In this document: piece by piece, positions 31,049 through 42,488 of the stretch
How the letters are laid out: every line of letters starts with the position of its first letter
Numbering within the stretch: the stretch's first letter is position 1
Assembly: GCF_004519545.1 (NCBI RefSeq)
Contig: NZ_SDKM01000031.1
Coordinates: 1-57,796 of the forward strand
DNA from: Nocardioides guangzhouensis
Lineage (GTDB): Bacteria; Actinomycetota; Actinomycetes; Propionibacteriales; Nocardioidaceae
Direction: 5' to 3'
DNA length: 57,796 nt
The notes under the pieces: generated by a model
What the model saw: the letters and a program-made list of their open reading frames with translations, nothing else
What the model was told of the DNA's origin: nothing
Databases searched by the model: none
Translations under genes and position numbers: made by a program

Positions 31049-32743
31049 TCAGCGCGGGCGTACGTCGATCGCGTCCGCGGGGAGGTCGAACCACCGGAGG
31101 TGCTCGAAGTCGGCGCTCACCTCGCCGGGGTGTCGGTCCAGGTCCGGCCCGACCGCGGCCGCCAGGATCGCGGCTCCGTCCTCGAGCTGCTGGGCCAGCA
31201 TCTCCTCGCCCGCGTCGAGGCAGTTGGTGGGCATCGACACCGACCCGTCGTCGTACCGGACGTCGTACAGGCTGATCGGCGGCTCGACCACACCGGCGCG
31301 GTGCCGCCAGCGCCCGGTGACCGGGTCGAAGAGGTAGTCGCCGAGCAGCTTCCAGCCGTCGCGGGCCACCATCCGGACCGCTTCCACGATGTAGTCGGCG
31401 ACGGTGTCGGAGATGAAGTAGTTGAAGTTCACCCGGACCCAGCCCGGCTTGATCCCCTCGCAGCCGCCGGCGATCTCGCGCTCGAACTCGTGGGAGCGGT
31501 CGAGGTCGATCCCGAGCAGCCGGTGGCCGTAGGGGCCGGCGCACGAGCAGCCGCCACGGGACTGGACGCCGAACAGGTCGTTGAGCACGGCGACCACGAA
31601 GTTGTGGTGCAGGTAGCGCCCGGACGGCGAGCGCACCACGAACGAGACGATCGAGAGGCGTTCGGCGTCGAGGTTGCCGAGCAGCTCGATGGTGGGCTCG
31701 GCCAGCCAGGCCTTGATCGCCCGGGAGAGGAACTCCTCCTCCATCCGCCGGATCGTCGGAACTCCGACCGCGGCCTTGAGCTGGAACACCAGGCCGGCCC
31801 GCACCGCCTCGATGATCGCCGGGGTGCCGCCCTCCTCGCGGTGCTCGGGGTCGTCGAGGTAGCGGTGCTCGTCGGGGTTGACGTAGAGCACGGTCCCGCC
31901 ACCCGGCGTCTCCGGCACCCGGTTGGCGAACAGCTCGCGCCGGGCGACCAGGACCCCGGGGGTCGACGGGCCGCCGATGAACTTGTGCGGCGAGAGGAAG
32001 AGCGCGTCCTTGTACGCCAGCGGCAGGTCCGGGTCGGGCGAGGTCATGTCGATGTCGACGTACGGCGCCGCGGCGGCGAAGTCCCAGAAGCTCAGGGCTC
32101 CGTGCTCGTGGAGCAGGGTGGCGATCTCGGCGGTCGGGGCCACGATCCCGGTGACGTTCGAGGCGGCCGAGAACGAGCCGATCCGCAGCGGCCGGTCGGC
32201 GTACCGCTCGAGCTCCTCGCGCAGCTGTGCGACGTCGATGCCGCCGTCGTGGTCCTCGTGGATGGTCACCACGTCGGCGATCGACTCACGCCACGGGATC
32301 TCGTTGGAGTGGTGCTCGAAGGGGCCGATGAACACCACCGGCCGCTCGTCCCGCGGGATGTGCTGCGTGAGGTGGTAGCGGTCCTCCATCGCCGAGGGGA
32401 TCCGCAGGCCGAGCACGCCGATCAGCTTCGAGATGGCGCCGGTGCACCCGGACCCGGCGAAGATCACGACGGTGTCGTCGTCGCCGCGGACCGCGTCGTG
32501 GATGATCCGGCGGGCCTGCTCGCGCAGGCGCGTGGTCTGCAGGCCGGTGCCGCTGGACTCGGTGTGGGTGTTGGCGTAGCTGGGGAGGACCTCGTCGCGG
32601 ATGAAGTCCTCGAGGAAGGAGAGCGCGCGCCCGGAGGCGGTGTAGTCGGCGTACGTCACCCGGCGTCGGCCGTACGGCGTGGTCATCACGTGGTCCTCGC
32701 CGATCACCGACCCCCGGATGAGCACGATCAGCGAGCTGGCCAT
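31049..32743 (-). CDS. Class V-fold PLP-dependent aminotransferase (cysteine desulfurase-like), long form
   Basis: A 564-residue enzyme of the NifS/SufS-related fold. The PLP lysine is in LSPHKFIGGPSTPG, preceded by WDFAAAAPYVDID (Asp to the pyridine N). A conserved Cys-rich segment RGGCSCAGPYGHRLLGID lies where SufS-type desulfurases carry the persulfide Cys. The N-terminus (VTYADYTASGRAL) and the length, about 150 residues beyond SufS, mark a distinct actinobacterial/proteobacterial subgroup often annotated just as aminotransferase class V. Whether it desulfurates cysteine is unproven. No Suf or Isc scaffold is nearby. Confidence 0.85.
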   Translation of the reverse strand: MASSLIVLIRGSVIGEDHVMTTPYGRRRVTYADYTASGRALSFLEDFIRDEVLPSYANTHTESSGTGLQTTRLREQARRIIHDAVRGDDDTVVIFAGSGCTGAISKLIGVLGLRIPSAMEDRYHLTQHIPRDERPVVFIGPFEHHSNEIPWRESIADVVTIHEDHDGGIDVAQLREELERYADRPLRIGSFSAASNVTGIVAPTAEIATLLHEHGALSFWDFAAAAPYVDIDMTSPDPDLPLAYKDALFLSPHKFIGGPSTPGVLVARRELFANRVPETPGGGTVLYVNPDEHRYLDDPEHREEGGTPAIIEAVRAGLVFQLKAAVGVPTIRRMEEEFLSRAIKAWLAEPTIELLGNLDAERLSIVSFVVRSPSGRYLHHNFVVAVLNDLFGVQSRGGCSCAGPYGHRLLGIDLDRSHEFEREIAGGCEGIKPGWVRVNFNYFISDTVADYIVEAVRMVARDGWKLLGDYLFDPVTGRWRHRAGVVEPPISLYDVRYDDGSVSMPTNCLDAGEEMLAQQLEDGAAILAAAVGPDLDRHPGEVSADFEHLRWFDLPADAIDVRPR

Positions 32744-32771
32744 GACTCAATGTAGTCCCGCGACCGGCTCC

Positions 32772-33332
32772 TCAGCCGGGGGTTCGGGCACGTTGCCTGG
32801 CCCGGTACGCACGGGTCTTCAGCTTGTTCCCGCAGCCGTACTCGCAGAAGGAACGTGAACGGTTCTTGGAGCGGTCGTAGTAGGCCCACTCGCACTCGTC
32901 GAACGAGCAGATCTTCAGGCGCCACCACTGGTCGGCGGCAGCCGCCTCGTGGGCGGCGATCCCGATCCGGGCGAGCGCCCCGCGCACGCCCGCGGCGTCG
33001 GCGCCGAGGACCGGGGCGCTACCCGCCCACGTCAGCGCGATCGGCAGGTCGGCGAGCGCCGCGGCCAGGGCCGGCAGGTCCGCCCCTCCCCCGTCGTGGT
33101 TCAGCTCCAGGGCGCGCCGCAGCCCCGACCGCAGGCGCAACGCGAGGTCGAGGTCGTCGGCGGTGGCCCGGGCCGAGCCGGTCAGCAGGCCCTCCCTGCG
33201 CAGGTAGCGCCCGAGCGCCGCCCGGCTGTCCAGCTCGTCGCTCGCCGTCTCGTGATCGGTGGTGTTGACGAAGTCGCGCACCACGGCGACCGAGGCAGGT
33301 ACGTCGGGACGGGGCAGGTCTACGGTGCTCAC
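32772..33332 (-). CDS. CGNR zinc-finger / ABATE-domain regulator
   Basis: A 186-residue product from GTG 33332 (VSTVDLPRPDVPASVAVVRD), preceded by AGGAGCG; a longer start would add implausible sequence. The N-terminal ABATE domain is an all-helical putative ligand-binding module (FVNTTDHETASDELDS). The C-terminal treble-clef zinc finger is CSFDECEWAYYDRSKNRSRS followed by FCEYGCGNK; the usual CGNR tetrad is CGNK here. Such proteins are predicted stress-responsive transcription regulators. It is divergent from a 50-residue ORF, with an inverted repeat between them. Confidence 0.88.
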   Translation of the reverse strand: MSTVDLPRPDVPASVAVVRDFVNTTDHETASDELDSRAALGRYLRREGLLTGSARATADDLDLALRLRSGLRRALELNHDGGGADLPALAAALADLPIALTWAGSAPVLGADAAGVRGALARIGIAAHEAAAADQWWRLKICSFDECEWAYYDRSKNRSRSFCEYGCGNKLKTRAYRARQRARTPG

Positions 33333-33375
33333 CAGCGCTCCTCGGGTCGTCCGCGGTCTGCGGGCCAACAGGGTG

Positions 33376-33444
33376 CGACACCAGCATAACGCGAATACCA
33401 GTTGCAGCGGTGGCGACACCGGCGTAGCGTCATGACTGGTGTCG
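33376..33444. promoter_or_regulatory. Possible operator between CGNR gene and 50-residue ORF
   Basis: A perfect 9-base inverted repeat (CGACACCAG at 33376-33384, CTGGTGTCG at 33436-33444) spans the 146-base divergent intergenic region. A third, partial copy (GCGACACCGG) lies between them. The layout fits autoregulation by the CGNR protein of both genes, which is inference only. Confidence 0.45.
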
Positions 33445-33478
33445 AACAAGCCAGTCGCACCGAGGTCAGGAGGACACC

Positions 33479-33631
33479 ATGAGCCACTGGGGCTTCGTCA
33501 TCGAGCAGCTCACCCACGAGGACCAGCGCACCCGTGAGGAGCGCCGACGGCACAGTCGCCGCAAGGCGGCCCGGGTCACCCGCCGCCGCGCGTCGACGCG
33601 CGGCCGCGAGGACACGACCGGCACGTTCTGA
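33479..33631 (+). CDS. 50-residue basic protein, unknown
   Basis: ATG 33479 follows a strong CAGGAGGA ribosome binding site at five to six bases. The product starts MSHWGFVIEQLTHEDQRTRE, becomes very Arg-rich (ERRRHSRRKAARVTRRRAST) and ends GREDTTGTF. No domain was recognised. It could be a nucleic-acid-binding peptide or a short regulatory ORF. It is divergent from the CGNR regulator and shares the putative operator. The strong ribosome binding site and the codon bias support translation. Confidence 0.6.
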   Translation: MSHWGFVIEQLTHEDQRTREERRRHSRRKAARVTRRRASTRGREDTTGTF

Positions 33632-33653
33632 CGCAGCTCAAACACCCTGCGAG

Positions 33654-33719
33654 GCGCGAGTCGACGCGCAGCGGGGCGCAACTCAACGCGCAGCGGGGCG
33701 CGACTCAACGGTCAGCGGA
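33654..33719 (+). repeat. Three tandem 22-bp repeats
   Basis: Units 33654-33675, 33676-33697 and 33698-33719 share the pattern GCGCRANTCRACGCGCAGCGGG, with a few substitutions in the first and last. The last unit overlaps the stop codon of the S51-like gene. The array fills the 80-base gap between convergent gene ends. Repeat function is unknown. Confidence 0.85.
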
Positions 33720-34440
33720 GCCAGCCGGGGAGGTCCACGGGTCCGGCGGAGCGGCGGATGATCCGCACCGCGTGCACGGGCTCGGCCTCGCAGAACCACA
33801 CCGAGCCGGTGCCGACCACGCGCATCCCGGTCTCGCCCACGACCAGCACGGTGTCCTCGTCGATGGCCACCGCCCGGGTGACCCAGCCGTTGTCGACGAT
33901 CGCGACCGCGCGGCTGAGCGTCCCCGCCTGGGCGGCGTGGACGTCGCTGGTGAATCGCACCAGCCCGAGCCCCGACTCGAGGGCGATCTGGGTCAGGCCC
34001 TCCGAGCAGTCCTCGTGCACCACCTCCAGGGTGCCCATCCGGTGCCCGCCGACCAGCGAGGTGTCCCCGGCGACCATCGCCCCGGCCGAGAACCCGGCGT
34101 ACGGCGTGCCCCCGGCCACGGCCGACCGGACGACGCCGGCCACGTCGTGCAGCCCCGCGTGGTACCGGGGCGTCGAGCCGCCGGCCACCACGATGCCGGC
34201 CGCGCCCTCGAAGCTCTCGGGCGCCACCTCGGCGTCGTCACCGATCAGCACCGCGCGGATCTCGACGCCGGGGCCGGCCAGGCCCGTGTAGCTCGGGAGG
34301 TGGCGCTCGAGGACGCCCTCGGTCTCGACCAGCACCACGACCAGCGCGCCCTCACGGGCTGCCACCTCGGCGCGGAAGCCGTCGAGGAGGCCAGCGGTGG
34401 GGCAGGTCGACGGGTCGCCGCCCACCAGGTAGATCGCCAT
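33712..34440 (-). CDS. Peptidase S51 / cyanophycinase-like serine hydrolase
   Basis: A 242-residue class I glutamine amidotransferase-like fold. The nucleophile elbow AGFSAGAM places Ser118. Further catalytic candidates are the His in VVHEDC and the Asp/Glu near residues 77-83. Family members cleave N-terminal aspartyl dipeptides (PepE) or cyanophycin. No cyanophycin synthetase is visible here, so a peptidase role is more likely. It ends the metH-HAD-S51 group, nine bases after the HAD gene. Confidence 0.85.
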   Translation of the reverse strand: MAIYLVGGDPSTCPTAGLLDGFRAEVAAREGALVVVLVETEGVLERHLPSYTGLAGPGVEIRAVLIGDDAEVAPESFEGAAGIVVAGGSTPRYHAGLHDVAGVVRSAVAGGTPYAGFSAGAMVAGDTSLVGGHRMGTLEVVHEDCSEGLTQIALESGLGLVRFTSDVHAAQAGTLSRAVAIVDNGWVTRAVAIDEDTVLVVGETGMRVVGTGSVWFCEAEPVHAVRIIRRSAGPVDLPGWLR

Positions 34441-34449
34441 GTCGGGAGG

Positions 34450-35100
34450 CTAGCGTGCCGGCGCCGGGAGGTCGTCGTACGTCGTGCCGACGAGGGTCTC
34501 GCGGAACACCCGCCGCTCGCCAGGGAGCACCGGCACGTGGTTCTCCACGACCAGCACGGTGCAGCCGGCGGACTCTGCGGAGCGGGCCCCGGTGTTGGAG
34601 TCCTCGATCGCGAGGCAGTCGGCCGGCTCGACGCCGAGGATGCCGGCCGCGGTGAGGTACGGCTCGGGGTGCGGCTTCCCGTTGCTGACCGCGTCGCCGG
34701 TCACGACCGCCTCGAACGTGTCCGGTGGCAGCGCGGCCAGGATCGGCGCGACGAACCGCCGCCACGACATGGTGACCAGGGCGCAGCGCACGCCGGCCCG
34801 GTTGAGGTCGGCCAGCAGGTCCACCGCACCGGGCCGCCACGGCACCTCACGCTCGACCCTGGCCACGACTCCGTCGAGCAGCTCCTCGACGATCTGGGCC
34901 GGCTCGAGGTCGATGCCCATGTGCTCGCGGATGTAGCGGCCCGAGTCGAGCAGGTCGTTCCCGACCAGGTTGAGCGCGTGCTCCTCGCTCCAGCTGCCTC
35001 CGTGCCGCTCGGCGATGGCGTACTCGGTCTCGATCCAGTACGGCTCGGTGTCGACGAGCGTGCCGTCCATGTCCCAGAGCACCGCCGCGTACTCACCCAC
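34450..35100 (-). CDS. HAD-superfamily phosphatase
   Basis: A 216-residue HAD phosphatase of subfamily IA. Motif I is DMDGT (Asp10, Asp12), motif II is in LVTMSW, and motif III/IV are in SNGKPHPEPYLTAA and CLAIEDSNTGARSA. The helical cap lies at about residues 20-85. The GTG start at 35100 is five bases after the metH stop, so it is coupled to metH. It resembles beta-phosphoglucomutase/2-phosphoglycolate-type phosphatases, but the substrate is unknown. Confidence 0.87.
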   Translation of the reverse strand: MGEYAAVLWDMDGTLVDTEPYWIETEYAIAERHGGSWSEEHALNLVGNDLLDSGRYIREHMGIDLEPAQIVEELLDGVVARVEREVPWRPGAVDLLADLNRAGVRCALVTMSWRRFVAPILAALPPDTFEAVVTGDAVSNGKPHPEPYLTAAGILGVEPADCLAIEDSNTGARSAESAGCTVLVVENHVPVLPGERRVFRETLVGTTYDDLPAPAR

Positions 35101-35105
35101 CCCGC

Positions 35106-38825
<3,720 letters not shown>

Positions 38826-38886
38826 AGAGGATCCTCTCGGTGTGCGTCAGTGCGGCCCCGGGTGTGGGTCCCGACCCAGCGTACGG

Positions 38887-38912
38887 AGGGTGTCCCGACA
38901 CGTGGACACCCT
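38887..38912 (-). other. Hairpin in metH leader
   Basis: A perfect 9-bp stem (38887-38895 with 38904-38912) with an eight-base loop, 62 bases upstream of metH and directly next to the hairpin at 38914-38933. It could belong to the PAC2 terminator or to a metH leader structure. Confidence 0.55.
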
Positions 38913-38913
38913 T

Positions 38914-38933
38914 CCCGCATGATGACATGCGGG
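38914..38933 (-). terminator. Hairpin after PAC2 gene
   Basis: A perfect 8-bp stem (CCCGCATG/CATGCGGG) with a four-base loop starts two bases after the PAC2 stop codon. The position fits a terminator separating the mshC-PAC2 part from metH, though it has no T-run. Confidence 0.6.
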
Positions 38934-38935
38934 TC

Positions 38936-39790
38936 TCAGGACTGGCCGTCGGTCCCCCGGCGCTTGAGGTAGCGCTCGAACTCGCGGGCGATCGCCTCTC
39001 CCGACGCCTCCGGGAGGTCCGTGGTGTCGCGGGTCTCCTCCAGGGCCCGCACGTAGTCGGCGATGTCCTCGTCCTCCTGCGCCAGCTCGTCGACGCCGCG
39101 CTCCCAGGCCCGGGCGTCCTCGGGCAGGTCGCCGAGCGGGACGGACACCTCGAGCAGGTCCTCGAGCTGGCCGAGCAGCGCCAGCGTCGCCTTCGGGCAC
39201 GGCGGCTGGGCGACGTAGTGCGGCACCGCCGCCCAGTAGGACACCGCTGGCATGTCGACCTGGACGCAGGCGTCCTGGAACACCCCGACGATGCCGGTCG
39301 GCCCCTCGTAGGTCGACTGCTCCAGCTTGAGCCGGTCCACCAGCTCCGGCTCCGTGGCCGTCCCGGTGACCGGGATCGGACGGGTGTGCGGGGTGTCCGC
39401 GAGCAGGGCGCCCAGGGTCACCACCAGCTGGCCGCCGAGCTCGTCGCACGCGGCCAGCAGCTCTGCACAGAACTGGCGCCACCGCATGTTCGGCTCCAGG
39501 CCGCGGATCAGGATGATGTCGCGGTCGAGGTCGGGCGGGGAGGCGACCGCGATCTGGGTGCCGGGCCAGGTGATCCTGCGGTGGCCGCGCTCGTCGGTCG
39601 CCACGACCGGCCGGTTGACCTGGTAGTCGTAGAACTCCTCCGGGTCCACCGTGCCGACGATGCGCGCCGACCACACGTCCATGAGGTGGTCGATCACCCC
39701 GGACGCGGCGTCCGCGGCGTCGTTCCAGCCCTCGAACGCGGCGATCACCACGGGGTCGACCAGGTCGGGAAGGTCGTCGATCTCGATCAC
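38936..39790 (-). CDS. PAC2-family protein (proteasome assembly chaperone-like)
   Basis: A 284-residue PAC2-domain protein, as in actinobacterial Rv2125-type proteins. Signatures: VIAAFEGWNDAADAASGVID, then DYQVNRP, GLEPNMRWRQFCAEL, and GALLADTPHTRPIPVTGTA. The C-terminal part is acidic and helical. The family name comes from eukaryotic proteasome assembly chaperone 2, but a proteasome role in bacteria is not established. Its presence in a proteasome-bearing genome, next to mshC, is typical of the phylum. Confidence 0.9.
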   Translation of the reverse strand: MIEIDDLPDLVDPVVIAAFEGWNDAADAASGVIDHLMDVWSARIVGTVDPEEFYDYQVNRPVVATDERGHRRITWPGTQIAVASPPDLDRDIILIRGLEPNMRWRQFCAELLAACDELGGQLVVTLGALLADTPHTRPIPVTGTATEPELVDRLKLEQSTYEGPTGIVGVFQDACVQVDMPAVSYWAAVPHYVAQPPCPKATLALLGQLEDLLEVSVPLGDLPEDARAWERGVDELAQEDEDIADYVRALEETRDTTDLPEASGEAIAREFERYLKRRGTDGQS

Positions 39791-39831
39791 CCCTCCAGCC
39801 TAGTGCGCCGGACGGGGAGGGCGGGGGAAGC

Positions 39832-41058
39832 TCAGAGGGCCAGCCCCAGCGCGGCGTCGGCGAGCGCCCGGATTCCGGCCCCGGCGTCCGGGTCGCTGGT
39901 GTCCCCGGCCCGGGTGGCCTCGGCCCAGGCCTGGACGGCCGCGACCGCGGCCGGGGCGTCGAGGTCGTCGGCGAGGTCCGAGAGCACCGCCTCGACGACC
40001 GGACCGACGGGGGCGCCGGCGCCGGCCGCCACGGCCAGCCGCCAGGCGTCCAGCGTGTCGACGGCGTCCCACAGGAGCTGGTCGGTCCACTCCCAGTCCG
40101 AGCGGTAGTGCTGGCGCAGCAGCACCAGCCGGATCGCCATCGGGTCGACCTCGCTCATCCGGAGGGCGGAGACGAAGACCAGGTTGCCCCGCGACTTCGA
40201 CATCTTCTCGCCGTCGTACCCGACCATCCCGGCGTGCACGTAGGCCTGCGCGAAGCGGTGCCCGGGGAACGCCACCTGGGCGTGCCCGGCGCTCATCTCG
40301 TGGTGCGGGAAGACCAGGTCGGACCCGCCGCCCTGCACGTCGAAGGCGTGGCCGAGGTGCTCCAGCGCGATCGCCGAGCACTCGATGTGCCAGCCGGGGC
40401 GTCCGCGGCCGAACGGGCTCTCCCACGACGGCTCACCCTCGCGCTCCCCGCGCCACAGCACGCAGTCCAGCGGGTCCTTCTTCCCGGCCCGGTCGGGGTC
40501 TCCCCCCCGCTCGGCGTAGATCGCCAGCATCTGCTCGCGCTCCCAGCCGGACTCGGCGCCGAACGCCTCGTCGGCGGCGACCGAGTAGTAGAGGTCGGTG
40601 TCGACGGTGTACGTCGCCCCGGCGTCCACCAGCTTCTCGATCAGGGCGATCGCCAGCGGGATCGACTCCACCGCGCCGATGTAGTGCGCCGGCGGGAGCA
40701 CCCGCAGCGCCTCCATGTCGTCCCGGAACAGCTGGGTCTCGCGCTCGGCCAGCTCCTGCCAGTCGACGTCGACCTTGGTGGCCCGCTCGAGCAGCGGGTC
40801 GTCCACGTCGGTGACGTTCTGCACGAAGGTGACGTCGTGGCCCGCCGACCGCCAGGCCCGGTTGAGCAGGTCGAAGGCGACGTACGTCGCGGCGTGGCCC
40901 ATGTGGGTCGCGTCGTACGGCGTGATGCCGCAGACGTAGAGCCGGGCGGGCCCCTCGGGACGGGTCTCGACGAGCGTCCCGGTGGAGGTGTCGTGGAGCC
41001 GGACCGCGGGGCCCGTCACGGGGAGCGGGGGAACCTCCGGGGCAGACCACGTGCGCAT
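39832..41058 (-). CDS. mshC: Cysteine:GlcN-Ins ligase MshC (mycothiol biosynthesis)
   Basis: A 408-residue class I aminoacyl-tRNA synthetase-like ligase that joins cysteine to glucosaminyl-inositol. It has HMGH (52-55) and KMSKS (285-289) motifs, and zinc ligands Cys43, Cys227 (GWHIECSA) and His in FPHHE. It differs from CysS by the short C-terminus and by the initial TWSAPEVPPLPV. The ATG at 41058 was taken as the start instead of the one six codons earlier. The organism should make mycothiol as main low-molecular-mass thiol. Confidence 0.94.
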   Translation of the reverse strand: MRTWSAPEVPPLPVTGPAVRLHDTSTGTLVETRPEGPARLYVCGITPYDATHMGHAATYVAFDLLNRAWRSAGHDVTFVQNVTDVDDPLLERATKVDVDWQELAERETQLFRDDMEALRVLPPAHYIGAVESIPLAIALIEKLVDAGATYTVDTDLYYSVAADEAFGAESGWEREQMLAIYAERGGDPDRAGKKDPLDCVLWRGEREGEPSWESPFGRGRPGWHIECSAIALEHLGHAFDVQGGGSDLVFPHHEMSAGHAQVAFPGHRFAQAYVHAGMVGYDGEKMSKSRGNLVFVSALRMSEVDPMAIRLVLLRQHYRSDWEWTDQLLWDAVDTLDAWRLAVAAGAGAPVGPVVEAVLSDLADDLDAPAAVAAVQAWAEATRAGDTSDPDAGAGIRALADAALGLAL

Positions 41059-41082
41059 GGCCGGAAGCCTAACCAACCCCGC

Positions 41083-41859
41083 TCAGAACGCCGGCCACGG
41101 GATGGCCGGCCACTCCGTCGAGGGCGACGGGAAGACGTCCTTCGCCAGCAGCCGGTCACAGCGGCGGACGAACGCGTCCACCTCCCGGTCGCTCACCAGC
41201 GTGCCGAGGCGCTCCAGCAGGTCCCGGTCGCCGCGCACCGCGGCCACGCCCTGCCGCTCCTCGTCGGTGAGGCGCCGGCCGAGCCAGCCCCAGAGCACGG
41301 TGCGCAGCTTGTTCTCCACGTGGAAGGAGACGCCGTGGTCGACGCCGTACCGGCTGCCGTCGGCGGTGGCCAGCACGTGGCCGCCCTTGCGGTCGCCGTT
41401 GTTGACGACCACGTCGAAGACCGCCATCCGGCGCAGCGCCAGGGTGTCCTCGTGGACCAGCGCGACCGGCTCGTCGTCCGGGCCGAGCGCGTCGAGCACG
41501 TGGAGGTAGCCGTCGGGCAGCACGTCCACGGGCACCACGTCGACCGGTGCGAGGTCCTCGTCGGGCTCCACCCAGGCCTGCACCATGCCGGGTCCGTGCG
41601 GGCCGTCGCGGAGCACCGTGGTCGGCACGATCCCCCAGCCCAGCGCATCGGAGACGGCGTACGCCGCGACCTCACGGCCGGCGAGCGTGCCGTCGGGGAA
41701 GTCCCAGAGCGGCCGCTCCCCCGCCACCGGCTTGTAGACCACCTGCAGGTCGCCCAGGGTGCCGATGAACGTCGCGTTGGAGGCTGGCATGACCCGGCCG
41801 ACCAGCTCGATCTCGCCGTCGAGGAGCTGGTCCGCGGTCGCCGGACCGGCCACGGTCAT
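41083..41859 (-). CDS. SCO1664-family protein (PI3/4-kinase-like fold)
   Basis: A 258-residue actinobacterial protein. The sequence SNATFIGTLGDLQVVYKPVA suggests a kinase-like nucleotide loop with the Lys, REVAAYAVSDALGWGIVPTT a helix, and the catalytic/metal pair is in DVVVNNGDRKGGHVLATADG and YGVDHGVSFH. That resembles phosphatidylinositol 3-/4-kinase-like (PIK) domains. The true substrate is unknown. It lies between mshC and DUF3090 in a conserved gene order. Confidence 0.87.
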   Translation of the reverse strand: MTVAGPATADQLLDGEIELVGRVMPASNATFIGTLGDLQVVYKPVAGERPLWDFPDGTLAGREVAAYAVSDALGWGIVPTTVLRDGPHGPGMVQAWVEPDEDLAPVDVVPVDVLPDGYLHVLDALGPDDEPVALVHEDTLALRRMAVFDVVVNNGDRKGGHVLATADGSRYGVDHGVSFHVENKLRTVLWGWLGRRLTDEERQGVAAVRGDRDLLERLGTLVSDREVDAFVRRCDRLLAKDVFPSPSTEWPAIPWPAF

Positions 41860-41894
41860 CGAGCCTCTCCCTCCGCCTCACCCAAGGGGGGCCG

Positions 41895-42479
41895 TCACGT
41901 GGCAGGGTCGCGACGGCGGAACCCGTTGGCCCGGACGCACAGGTGGCCCTCGGGGTCGATCGGGTTGCCGCAGAACGGGCAGCTGGGGCGGCCGGCGCCG
42001 ACCACCTGCTCGGCGCGCTTCACGAACGCGCGGGCGTCACCGGCGGGGATCCGGACCACGAGCACCTCCTCGGGCTCCGGCTCCTGGAAGTCCTCGTCGA
42101 CCTGGTCCGGGGCGACCACGGCGGCCTCGTTGAACGGGAACACCTCGATCACGATCCGCTCGTCGGAGGCGTCCCACGACAGGGTCATGGTCCCGGCCCG
42201 GAACTCCTCCTCGATCGGCTGCTCCAGCGGCTCCGCGTCGTCGAGGTCGAGCGGAGCCACCGCCGGGATGATGCCCTGCGTGGCGTCGTTGCTCATGAGC
42301 TCGTCGAGCAGGTCGTCGATGCGCTCCGCGAGCACCTGGACCTGCTGCTTCTCCAGCGCCACGCTCACCAGCTTGGCGCCGGCGCGGGCCTGGAGGAAGA
42401 AGGTGCGCTGGCCGGGCGGGCCGACGGTCCCCGCTACGAAGCGCTCGGGCGGGTCGAAGCCGTGGACGACAGGTGCCAT
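41895..42479 (-). CDS. DUF3090 family protein
   Basis: A 194-residue protein of the actinobacterial DUF3090 family. Start GFDPPERFVAGTVGPPGQRT is the family hallmark. A C-terminal zinc ribbon (CPFCGNPIDPEGHLCVRANG) has Cys-x2-Cys and a further Cys and His. It is always found with the MSMEG_4193 phosphatase-like gene and SCO1664, and the function is not known. It may be a scaffold or redox-linked protein for the cluster (inference). Confidence 0.92.
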   Translation of the reverse strand: MAPVVHGFDPPERFVAGTVGPPGQRTFFLQARAGAKLVSVALEKQQVQVLAERIDDLLDELMSNDATQGIIPAVAPLDLDDAEPLEQPIEEEFRAGTMTLSWDASDERIVIEVFPFNEAAVVAPDQVDEDFQEPEPEEVLVVRIPAGDARAFVKRAEQVVGAGRPSCPFCGNPIDPEGHLCVRANGFRRRDPAT

Positions 42480-42488
42480 GGCGCCACC

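Noticed and set aside
33712..34440. Cyanophycinase
   Set aside because: No cyanophycin synthetase gene is visible. The fold supports only a general S51-type assignment.
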